From contig PBKG01000014.1 in NCBI GenBank assembly GCA_002722095.1, positions 67,340 to 83,146 on the forward strand: DNA of 15,807 bases, given 5' to 3'. The notes beneath the pieces were generated by a model. It made no database searches and had not been told where the DNA came from. It saw nothing but the letters and a program-made list of their open reading frames with translations. This document shows positions 1 through 6,661 of this stretch, piece after piece; position 1 is the stretch's first letter, and each line of letters opens with the position of its first letter. The position numbers and the translations under genes were made by a program. The DNA comes from Rhodospirillaceae bacterium (lineage in GTDB: Bacteria; Pseudomonadota; Alphaproteobacteria; UBA8366).

Positions 1-1278
1 CACTTCGTGGCGCCCGGCCCGTCCGGTGCCCCGACACGAGGCCGACCGGATGTATTGCCGACAGGCCGTAATTTCTATTCCGTCGATACGCGTACCGTGC
101 CGACCCCGGCGGCGTGGACGCTAGGGTGGAAATCCGCAATGCTCCTCGCCGAAAGATATGCGCAAGATCATGGCGATTGGCCGAAGCACTTGGCGCTATC
201 GGTTTGGGGCACGTCGAATATGCGAACCGGCGGCGACGATATCGCTCAAGCGTTGGCACTGCTCGGCGTCCAGCCTGTTTGGGAGCCCGCATCGCGGCGG
301 GTGACCGGTTTCGAGGTGATGCCACTCGACGTACTGGGACGGCCAAGGGTCGATGTAACGCTTCGGGTGTCAGGCTTTTTTCGCGATGCGTTTCCGGCTC
401 AGATCGATCTTTTTGATTCTGCGGTGCGTGCCGTCGCTCAGCTCGAGGAAAGCGCGGAAGATAATCCGCTGGCCGCGAAAGTTCATGCAGAGGCGGCGCA
501 GTTGGTAGCCACAGGTCTTGCGTTGGAAGACGCGGAGAGGCAAGCGGGCTATCGAGTATTCGGCTCCAAGCCCGGCGCCTATGGGGCCGGTTTGCAAGCG
601 TTGATCGACGAACAGGGCTGGCAGGAGGCGGAAGATCTCGCGCGGGCCTATATCGCTTGGAGTGGATATGCCTATGGCAACGGGGCGGCGGGAGCTGCGG
701 CCCACAATCTTTTTGAGCGCCGATTAGGAAACGTGGAAGCGGTACTCCACAATCAGGATAACCGGGAGCACGACCTGCTCGATTCCGACGATTACTATCA
801 ATTCGAAGGTGGCTTGGTGGCGGCGGTCGAGCATGTGTCGGGAGACCGGCCAAAGGCCTATCACAACGATCATTCCCGACCCGAGAGCCCCAAAATCCGT
901 AGTCTCGATGAAGAGATTGCACGCGTGGTGCGCGCGCGGGCCGCCAATCCTAAATGGATCGCCGGTGTCATGCGCCACGGCTACAAAGGCGGGTTCGAAA
1001 TGGCCGCGACGGTGGACTATCTTTTTGCCTTTGCGGCAACTACCGGTTCGGTGTCGGACACTCATTTCGATCTGTTGTTCGATGCCTATATCGAAGACCG
1101 AGAGGTGTTAGAATTCCTGCAAGATAAAAATGCGGCCGCCTTGACTGAAATGGCCGCGCGATTTTTGGAAGCTTTGGATCGCGGCCTATGGCAACCGAAG
1201 TCCAATTCGGCGCCGGCCAAGCTTGCCGCGTTAGCAGGAGAAACTGGGAGCAAAATCGATGGCAGAGCTGCCGAGTGA
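1..1278 (+). CDS. cobN: Cobaltochelatase subunit CobN, C-terminal part (5' end outside window)
   Basis: This is the large subunit of the aerobic ATP-dependent cobaltochelatase, which inserts Co(II) into hydrogenobyrinic acid a,c-diamide in the cytoplasm together with CobS and CobT (neither is in this window). The frame is open from base 1, so the gene begins upstream. The 425 residues seen are roughly the last third of a family protein of about 1,250 residues. Highly conserved family stretches are visible: FVAPGPSGAPTRGRPDVLPT, GRNFYSVDTR, LSVWGTSNMRTGGDDIAQAL and VTLRVSGFFRDAFPAQIDLF, with NPKWIAGVMRHGYKGGFEMA nearer the C-terminus. The gene ends in TGA at 1276-1278 and overlaps cobO by 20 bases, so the two are translationally linked. 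Identification rests on family recognition and on the cobO-cobQ neighbours. A magnesium chelatase BchH/ChlH paralogue is the only realistic alternative, and the context argues against it. Confidence 0.95.
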   Translation, partial: HFVAPGPSGAPTRGRPDVLPTGRNFYSVDTRTVPTPAAWTLGWKSAMLLAERYAQDHGDWPKHLALSVWGTSNMRTGGDDIAQALALLGVQPVWEPASRRVTGFEVMPLDVLGRPRVDVTLRVSGFFRDAFPAQIDLFDSAVRAVAQLEESAEDNPLAAKVHAEAAQLVATGLALEDAERQAGYRVFGSKPGAYGAGLQALIDEQGWQEAEDLARAYIAWSGYAYGNGAAGAAAHNLFERRLGNVEAVLHNQDNREHDLLDSDDYYQFEGGLVAAVEHVSGDRPKAYHNDHSRPESPKIRSLDEEIARVVRARAANPKWIAGVMRHGYKGGFEMAATVDYLFAFAATTGSVSDTHFDLLFDAYIEDREVLEFLQDKNAAALTEMAARFLEALDRGLWQPKSNSAPAKLAALAGETGSKIDGRAAE

Positions 1279-1897
1279 AGAAGAAGTAAATCTCCGCGCC
1301 AACGAAAAGTCGAAACGGCGAAAGGCCGCACGCGACAAGATGCTGGCGACCAAGACCGTCGAGAAAGGCCTTCTGATTGTCCATACGGGCAAGGGCAAGG
1401 GAAAGTCGACCGCGGCTTTCGGGCTTGTTACGCGCGCGATCGGCAATGATATGCGGGTCGGCGTTGTCCAGTTCGTCAAAGGCAAATGGGAAACCGGCGA
1501 ACGCCATGTGCTGGAGAAATTTCCCGATCAGGTCGAAATTCGCACGATGGGCGAAGGGTTCACCTGGGATACACAGGATCGGGCGAGGGACATAGCCGCC
1601 GCCAAAGCAGCATGGGAGGTTTCCAAGGAAATGATCGAGGCCTCGCGCGGGCCCGAACCGAAATACGACATGGTGCTGTTGGACGAGCTTAATATCGTAC
1701 TTCGCTATGATTATCTGCCGTTGGATGAGGTGATAGGGTTTCTAAAAGCTAAGCCAGAGGATTTGCACCTCATCGTTACCGGACGGAATGCAAAGCCGGA
1801 GCTGATCGATATTGCCGATTTAGTGACCGAAATGACCGCGATCAAGCATCCCTTCCGGGAACAAAACGTCAAAGCACAAAAAGGCATCGAGTTTTGA
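1259..1897 (+). CDS. cobO: Cob(I)yrinic acid a,c-diamide adenosyltransferase
   Basis: CobO (BtuR/CobA-type) transfers the 5'-deoxyadenosyl group from ATP to the Co(I) form of cobyrinic acid a,c-diamide. The 212-residue length is normal for the family. After a basic N-terminal helix (about residues 1-38) comes the P-loop [14 protein letters not shown], then the conserved [14 protein letters not shown] segment and the [12 protein letters not shown] strand, a Walker B-like region. The C-terminus is rich in Lys/Gln, as expected. The ATG at 1259 lies 8 bases after GGGAG (1246-1250) and inside the 3' end of cobN, which supports this start. The stop TGA (1895-1897) overlaps the TTG start of cobQ. 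Co(I) must be produced by a flavin reductase. None of the known CobR type is seen, but a nitroreductase-like flavoprotein lies downstream. Confidence 0.95.
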   Translation: MAELPSEEEVNLRANEKSKRRKAARDKMLATKTVEKGLLIVHTGKGKGKSTAAFGLVTRAIGNDMRVGVVQFVKGKWETGERHVLEKFPDQVEIRTMGEGFTWDTQDRARDIAAAKAAWEVSKEMIEASRGPEPKYDMVLLDELNIVLRYDYLPLDEVIGFLKAKPEDLHLIVTGRNAKPELIDIADLVTEMTAIKHPFREQNVKAQKGIEF

Positions 1898-3405
1898 ACG
1901 CCTCTGCGTTGATGGTTCAGGGAACCGGTTCGGAAGTCGGCAAATCCTTGCTCGCGGCGGGGCTTTGTCGTGCTTTTACCCGGCGTGGTCTCGCGGTTCG
2001 CCCATTCAAGCCACAGAATATGTCGAACAACGCAGCGGTTACCGTTGATGGCGGCGAAATCGGCCGTGCACAGGCATTGCAGGCGCGCGCCTGCGGTGTA
2101 GCCCCGTCGGTTCATATGAATCCCGTGCTGCTAAAACCGCAATCGGAAAAAGGGGCGCAGCTTGTTGTTCAGGGCACGCGTCGAGGCGATATGGAGGCGC
2201 GAGAGTTCGCTGCTTCAAAGGCTGAATTTTTGCCGACGGTTCTGGAAAGTTTCGATCGATTGGCGGCCGAGGCTGATTTGGTCGTCATCGAAGGGGCCGG
2301 CAGCCCGGCGGAAAGCAATCTTCGCACGGGTGATATTGCGAATATGGGGTTCGCGCTCGCCGCGGATTCGCCAGTTGTTTTAGTCGCCGATATCGAGCGC
2401 GGCGGGGTCATTGCCAATCTTGTCGGCACCCATGAAGTTTTATCTGCAGATGACCGACACCAGATCGCCGGTTATGTAATCAACAAGTTCCGCGGCGACG
2501 TTTCGCTTTTCGATGATGGGATCACGGAGATTACGCGACGCACCGGCTGGCCATGTTTTGGAGTGCTGCCCTATTTCGAGGATGCGCATAAATTGCCGGC
2601 GGAGGATGCGGTGCGACTTCAGGAGCGTGATCGAGAACTAAAGAACGGTACGGTCAAGATCGCAGTACCTGTTCTGTCCCGTATCGCGAATTACGACGAT
2701 CTCGACCCGCTATTGGCGGAACCCGACGTTACGGTGGACTTCATTAGCGCCGGCGCGGCACTGCCGGGGGATGCGGACTTGGTGCTATTGCCGGGATCCA
2801 AATCGACCCTCGCGGACTTGCGGATGGTCCGCGACCAGGGCTGGGATATCGATATCGCCGCTCATCTCCGGCGTGGCGGCTGGGTATTGGGGATTTGCGG
2901 TGGCTATCAGATGTTGGGCCGATCTGTCGCCGATCCAGAGGGGGTCGAAGGCTCGCCGGGTGAAGCCGAAGGTCTCGGGTTGCTCATGGTTGAGACGGTT
3001 TTGACCGAACGGAAGAGGTTGGCGGAAACAGAAGGTGTGGCAATTTCTGGAGGCATCGCGGTCTCGGGTTATGAAATGCATATGGGTCGCACGGGAGGTG
3101 CCGATACAGCTCGCCCCATGTTGCGTTTCGACGATCGGGCCGATGGTGCGGTCTCTGCCGATGGCAAGGTGATGGGTTGCTATTTGCATGGTTTGTTCGC
3201 GAGCGACGAATTCCGTCGCCAATTTCTGGCCAACCTCGGTGGTCGTGCGAATGAAGGTCTTGCCTATGAGGCCGGCGTGGACAAATGTCTCGACCTGTTG
3301 GCGGATCATTTAGAGCAGCATCTCGATATGGATGCGTTGTGGCGGACTGCGGAATCCCGGTCGCTCGAAAGTGCAGAACAAAATAGTCGGAGGACAGCGA
3401 TATGA
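1894..3405 (+). CDS. cobQ: Cobyric acid synthase (glutamine-hydrolysing)
   Basis: CobQ amidates the b, d, e and g carboxylates of adenosylcobyrinic acid a,c-diamide, using glutamine and ATP. The N-terminal half is a dethiobiotin-synthetase-like ATPase domain: P-loop GTGSEVGKS at residues 10-18, then [12 protein letters not shown] and [13 protein letters not shown]. The C-terminal half is a class I glutamine amidotransferase domain: [12 protein letters not shown] near 300, nucleophile Cys335 in [19 protein letters not shown] near 394 and the family's conserved His432 in GCYLHGLF. The 503-residue length is typical. I chose TTG at 1894, overlapping the cobO stop as TTGA, because family members usually have about six residues before the (M/I)(V/I)QGTGS strand. 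ATG at 1912 would start directly at that strand and remains a possible start. The stop TGA (3403-3405) overlaps the next gene's ATG as ATGA. Confidence 0.95.
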   Translation: MNASALMVQGTGSEVGKSLLAAGLCRAFTRRGLAVRPFKPQNMSNNAAVTVDGGEIGRAQALQARACGVAPSVHMNPVLLKPQSEKGAQLVVQGTRRGDMEAREFAASKAEFLPTVLESFDRLAAEADLVVIEGAGSPAESNLRTGDIANMGFALAADSPVVLVADIERGGVIANLVGTHEVLSADDRHQIAGYVINKFRGDVSLFDDGITEITRRTGWPCFGVLPYFEDAHKLPAEDAVRLQERDRELKNGTVKIAVPVLSRIANYDDLDPLLAEPDVTVDFISAGAALPGDADLVLLPGSKSTLADLRMVRDQGWDIDIAAHLRRGGWVLGICGGYQMLGRSVADPEGVEGSPGEAEGLGLLMVETVLTERKRLAETEGVAISGGIAVSGYEMHMGRTGGADTARPMLRFDDRADGAVSADGKVMGCYLHGLFASDEFRRQFLANLGGRANEGLAYEAGVDKCLDLLADHLEQHLDMDALWRTAESRSLESAEQNSRRTAI

Positions 3406-4238
3406 CCAAAGTCGCGGAATTGGTTGCCGCACGGTATGGCACCGAAACGGCCTATTGCGGCGACATGGAGGCGGATGGTGCGATCCGCCAAATTTTGTCC
3501 CGCGGCTCGCAACGTCATTTTACCGATCAACCGGTGCCCGACGACCTACTGAAAGTGTTGCTCGCCTGCGCGCAGTCCGCACCGGCCAAGTCGGACCTGC
3601 AGCAATATTCCATAGTCGTGGTTCGGGACGCGACAAAGCTGAAAGCGCTGGGCGAAATGAATACGGGAATGGACTGGCCAACCAAGGCCCCGGTCTTTCT
3701 GGCATTTTGCGCCGATATGCGGCGCATTCAACGGCTGGCTGCGGTTCAAGGCCATGATCATCAGAACAATAATCTCGACACTTTCATGAACGGTGTTGTC
3801 GATGCATCGCTGGCGATGTTGAGTTTCATGTATGCCGCCGAAGGGGAGGGGCTTGGTTGCTGTCCTATCAGCCAGATTCGCAATCAAATCGACGTTGCTT
3901 GCGAAATTATGGAGTTGCCCCCGGGGGTCTTTCCAATAGCGGGCTTTGCCGTCGGTTGGCCAAAATACGAAACGCCCCGTGTCTCCATGCGGTTGCCACA
4001 GGAAACCGTGGTTCATTGGGACAGTTACGACGATGGCGATCTCGAATCCCAGGTCGAAGACTATGGCCGCCGTCGCCATGATAGTTCGCCTATCGGGCCC
4101 GACAAACAGCGTCATACGGATAAGTACGGGGTGTTGGATTTCTGTCCGTGGGCCGAGAACGTAACGCGGCAGTTATCTCTGCCGGAGCGGGCGGGATTCG
4201 CGGCGTTTCTTAAAAAACACGGGTACGATCTTGCGTGA
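3402..4238 (+). CDS. Nitroreductase-family flavoprotein (NfsA/FRP-like) coupled to cobQ
   Basis: A 278-residue protein of the FMN-dependent nitroreductase fold. The N-terminal phosphate-binding pattern is [13 protein letters not shown] (R34, S36, R38 are likely FMN contacts), followed by the dimer helix [21 protein letters not shown], a family-typical segment. The mid region [17 protein letters not shown] and the C-terminal [21 protein letters not shown] and [11 protein letters not shown] match the NfsA/flavin reductase P group. They do not match BluB, the flavin-destroying enzyme that makes 5,6-dimethylbenzimidazole and is shorter (about 205-230 residues). GGAGG at 3389-3393 lies 8 bases before the ATG, and the start overlaps the cobQ stop. 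The family reduces nitro compounds, quinones or free flavin with NAD(P)H. The tight coupling to cobO/cobQ raises the possibility that it supplies reduced flavin or Co(I) for adenosylation, but this is inference. A BluB-like role cannot be fully excluded. Confidence 0.8.
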   Translation: MTKVAELVAARYGTETAYCGDMEADGAIRQILSRGSQRHFTDQPVPDDLLKVLLACAQSAPAKSDLQQYSIVVVRDATKLKALGEMNTGMDWPTKAPVFLAFCADMRRIQRLAAVQGHDHQNNNLDTFMNGVVDASLAMLSFMYAAEGEGLGCCPISQIRNQIDVACEIMELPPGVFPIAGFAVGWPKYETPRVSMRLPQETVVHWDSYDDGDLESQVEDYGRRRHDSSPIGPDKQRHTDKYGVLDFCPWAENVTRQLSLPERAGFAAFLKKHGYDLA

Positions 4239-4249
4239 GGAGAAAGAGA

Positions 4250-5014
4250 ATGGCTGACCAAGGCAAAGGCAAGCTCGCCGGCAAAGTGGCAATGATCACT
4301 GGCGCCGCAAACAATATCGCGCGGGAAGCGGCGGTGATGATGGCCGAAGAAGGTGCGGACCTCGCCATCTGTACATTGCAAAGCGCCGATGATTTGGCGG
4401 AAACGGCCCGATTGGTGGAGGCGCAGGGCAGCCGCTGCTTTCACCGGTTGATGGACGTTCGCGAAGAGGATCAAGTGCAAGCATTCGTCGCCGAAGCGGT
4501 TGGTGAATTGGGCGGGCTCGATATTCTCGTAAATAGTGCCGCTGTGCGTCGCCACTTTCCGTTTGCGGAGATGACCCTCGAACGGTGGCGCGATGCGCAC
4601 CGGGTGATTTTGGAAGGCGCTTTTCTGTGCGCGCACGCGGCGGTGCCGCACATGATTTCCGCCGGCGGCGGAGCAATCATCAATATGGGTGGCGTTTCGG
4701 GGCATCAGGGTCATATCGAGCGTTGCCACGTCACCGCGGCCAAAGCCGGAATCGTCGGTTTTACCAAGGGGCTGGCGGTGGAACTCGCAAGCCAACAAAT
4801 TCGGGTCAATTGCGTCGTTCCCGGAACCATCGATACGGCGCAGGGCACGTCACGGGATACCCGTATCCCCCATCCCAGCGGCGGAAAACCGATCTGGGGT
4901 CGCGAGGGACGGGCCGAAGAGCCGGCAAGCATGATTAGATATTTGTGCCTGCCGGAAGCATCCTACGTCACCGGCCAAACCATTCACGTCAATGGCGGCT
5001 ACTACTTACCGTAG
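4250..5014 (+). CDS. SDR-fold oxidoreductase-like protein with degenerate active site
   Basis: A 254-residue short-chain dehydrogenase/reductase fold: VAMITGAANNIAREAA at 13-28 (nucleotide-binding turn), DV at 69-70, ILVNSAAV at 92-99, RVNCVVPGTIDT at 185-196 and a typical end YVTGQTIHVNGGYYLP. Three expected features are altered. The TGxxxGIG turn reads TGAANNIA. The catalytic Ser position is Gly148 (NMGGVSG, with Ser150 two residues on). The YxxxK motif reads VTAAK (Val161, preceded by His160; Lys165 kept). Either chemistry differs from classical SDRs, as in 2,4-dienoyl-CoA reductases that also lack this Tyr, or the protein binds rather than converts a ligand. I chose ATG 4250, 7 bases after AGGAG (4238-4242). 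A GTG at 4235 would overlap the previous stop as GTGA but has no clear ribosome site. It is the last gene of the cobN-cobO-cobQ cluster. The substrate is unknown. Confidence 0.85.
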   Translation: MADQGKGKLAGKVAMITGAANNIAREAAVMMAEEGADLAICTLQSADDLAETARLVEAQGSRCFHRLMDVREEDQVQAFVAEAVGELGGLDILVNSAAVRRHFPFAEMTLERWRDAHRVILEGAFLCAHAAVPHMISAGGGAIINMGGVSGHQGHIERCHVTAAKAGIVGFTKGLAVELASQQIRVNCVVPGTIDTAQGTSRDTRIPHPSGGKPIWGREGRAEEPASMIRYLCLPEASYVTGQTIHVNGGYYLP

Positions 5015-5017
5015 GGT

Positions 5018-5033
5018 GCTGCGGCAACGCAGC
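5018..5033 (+). other. Small hairpin with GCAA tetraloop after the cob cluster
   Basis: GCTGCG (5018-5023), loop GCAA, CGCAGC (5028-5033) form a perfect 6-bp stem four bases after the SDR stop codon. No T-run follows, so it is not a standard intrinsic terminator. It may be a 3'-end stabiliser. A second, mutually exclusive pairing is possible between CAACG (5025-5029) and CGTTG (5034-5038). Confidence 0.45.
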
Positions 5034-5035
5034 CG

Positions 5036-5063
5036 TTGACGGATAGAATTTCAAGTGCATGAT
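5036..5063 (+). promoter_or_regulatory. Candidate sigma-70-type promoter for the carboxyltransferase operon
   Basis: TTGACG (5036-5041), a 16-base spacer and CATGAT (5058-5063) resemble -35 and -10 boxes. They lie in the 88-base gap between the SDR and the carboxyltransferase, giving a leader of roughly 30 bases. This is pattern matching only; the -10 match is 4 of 6. Confidence 0.35.
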
Positions 5064-5102
5064 CCGGGCGTCCAATCAAAAGCCCAATAATTGGGGGGGA
5101 AT

Positions 5103-6653
5103 ATGAGCGAGCACGAAAAAAGCCTCGACGAGTTAAGCAAAGACCTCGACGCGAAGCGCGAAAAAGCGCTTGGCATGGGCGGGCCTGAGAAGCTGGCAAA
5201 ACGCAAGGACCAAGGCGTGTTGAATGCCCGCGAGCGGATGGATTATTTGCTCGACGACGGCTCGTTCATCGAAACCGGTTTGCTCGGTCAATCGAGCGTT
5301 TATGCCGCGGATAAGGAAAAAACACCGGCGGACGGTAAGGTCTGCGGTTTCGGCAAGATCGACGGGCGCGAGGTGTCGGTCAGCGTCAATGACTTCACCG
5401 TCAAAGGTTCATCCACCAGCGCCACCAATTCCAAGAAAGTCGGACACATCCGGAAATACGGCACCGATTGCGGCATGCCCGTGATCTTCGTCGGCGAATC
5501 CACCGGCGCCCGCCTGCCCGACGCCATGGGTTCGAAAGGCATGGGCGCGCTGCTGGGCAACGACATCACCCAGTTTCAGCGCATGCGTGATACGCCCTGG
5601 TGCGCGGCCGCGCTTGGCTACTCGTTCGGATCATCGGCTTGGCTTAGTTGCTGTTCGGACTTCGCAGTTATGCGTAAAGGCTCGACCATGGCGGTCTCGA
5701 GCCCGCGGCTGATTTCGATGGCCATTCACGCAGAAGTCGACCTGGAGGAACTCGGCGGGTGGCGTCTTCATGCGGATACCACCGGGCTTGTGGATATGAT
5801 CGTCGATACCGACGAAGAGGCACTCGACGCGGTGCGCAAATTTTTGAGCTATATGCCGTCGCACAATATGGAAGCGCCACCGGAAGCCGAGATGGCCAAG
5901 GGGTCGGGAAAGGAGATGAAGAATATCTCCAAGATCATTCCCGAAAAGCGAAGCCAGGTTTACGACGTGCGTAAGGTTGTCGAGGCCATCGTCGACAAGG
6001 ATAGCTGTTTTGAGTTGAAACGTCGTTTCGGCAAGGCGGTGGTGACCACGCTCGCGCGGCTCGGCGGCAGGGTAGTCGGCGTTATCGCCAACAATCCGCT
6101 CCACCGTGGCGGGGCGATGGATACAGACGCCTGCGAGAAGTGCACCGACTTCCAGGTAATGTGCGATTCCTTCAACATTCCAATCGTCAAATTCGTCGAT
6201 ACGCCGGGCTTCATCATCGGCGTCGAGGCGGAAAAGAAACGCGCACCGGGGCGGATCATGAACTTCATGAATTCCACCTGCTTACTGACCGTGCCGACAT
6301 TGACCGTGATCATGCGTAAGAGCTATGGCCGGGCATATGTGGCGATGGGCGGCGGCCGCCATTCGGATGATCTGGTTGCCTGGCCGAGCGCGGAAGTGAG
6401 TTTCATGGATCCGCGCTTTGCCACTCGCATCGTCCACGGCGTCAAGGATGGCGAAGACGGCTATGACGAGGCCTTGGCGAAAATCCAGCAGGATATCGAG
6501 CCCTGGGACATGGCGTCCATCTACGCGGTCCAGGACATTATCAAGCCGGAAGAAACCCGCGATTATCTGATCCGCATGCTGGATGTCTACCAGCTACGTA
6601 AAACCAATGGTGTCGGGAAGCATTTGATGCAGACCTGGCCCACCAGCTACTGA
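5103..6653 (+). CDS. Acyl-CoA carboxylase carboxyltransferase (beta-type) subunit
   Basis: A 516-residue carboxyltransferase of the propionyl-/methylcrotonyl-CoA carboxylase beta or methylmalonyl-CoA decarboxylase alpha family, with two crotonase-like halves. The usual start (AKRKDQGVLNARERMDYLLDDGSF) is a clear family mark. Also typical are VFVG-like ESTGARLPD, the long THAE-equivalent region LRxHADTTGLVD, NNPLHRGGAMDTDACEK and VDTPGFIIGVEAEK. Some expected glycines differ: the CAGGAVYSPALTDF-type segment reads SFGSSAWLSCCSDF, and the second oxyanion segment reads SYGRAYVAM, where family members usually have GGA. The substrate is therefore uncertain and this is probably a divergent subfamily. 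Such subunits need a biotin carboxylase and a biotin carrier, and neither is visible in the window. ATG 5103 is chosen because a run of seven G (5093-5099) acts as the ribosome site; TTG at 5091 would start inside it. Eight bases separate it from the acyl-CoA synthetase gene, so the two are probably co-transcribed. Confidence 0.85.
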   Translation: MSEHEKSLDELSKDLDAKREKALGMGGPEKLAKRKDQGVLNARERMDYLLDDGSFIETGLLGQSSVYAADKEKTPADGKVCGFGKIDGREVSVSVNDFTVKGSSTSATNSKKVGHIRKYGTDCGMPVIFVGESTGARLPDAMGSKGMGALLGNDITQFQRMRDTPWCAAALGYSFGSSAWLSCCSDFAVMRKGSTMAVSSPRLISMAIHAEVDLEELGGWRLHADTTGLVDMIVDTDEEALDAVRKFLSYMPSHNMEAPPEAEMAKGSGKEMKNISKIIPEKRSQVYDVRKVVEAIVDKDSCFELKRRFGKAVVTTLARLGGRVVGVIANNPLHRGGAMDTDACEKCTDFQVMCDSFNIPIVKFVDTPGFIIGVEAEKKRAPGRIMNFMNSTCLLTVPTLTVIMRKSYGRAYVAMGGGRHSDDLVAWPSAEVSFMDPRFATRIVHGVKDGEDGYDEALAKIQQDIEPWDMASIYAVQDIIKPEETRDYLIRMLDVYQLRKTNGVGKHLMQTWPTSY

Positions 6654-6661
6654 GTTCGAAC

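Noticed and set aside
3402..4238. bluB (5,6-dimethylbenzimidazole synthase) by position in the cob cluster
   Set aside because: The sequence matches NfsA/FRP-type nitroreductases in its C-terminal region and is about 50-70 residues longer than BluB.
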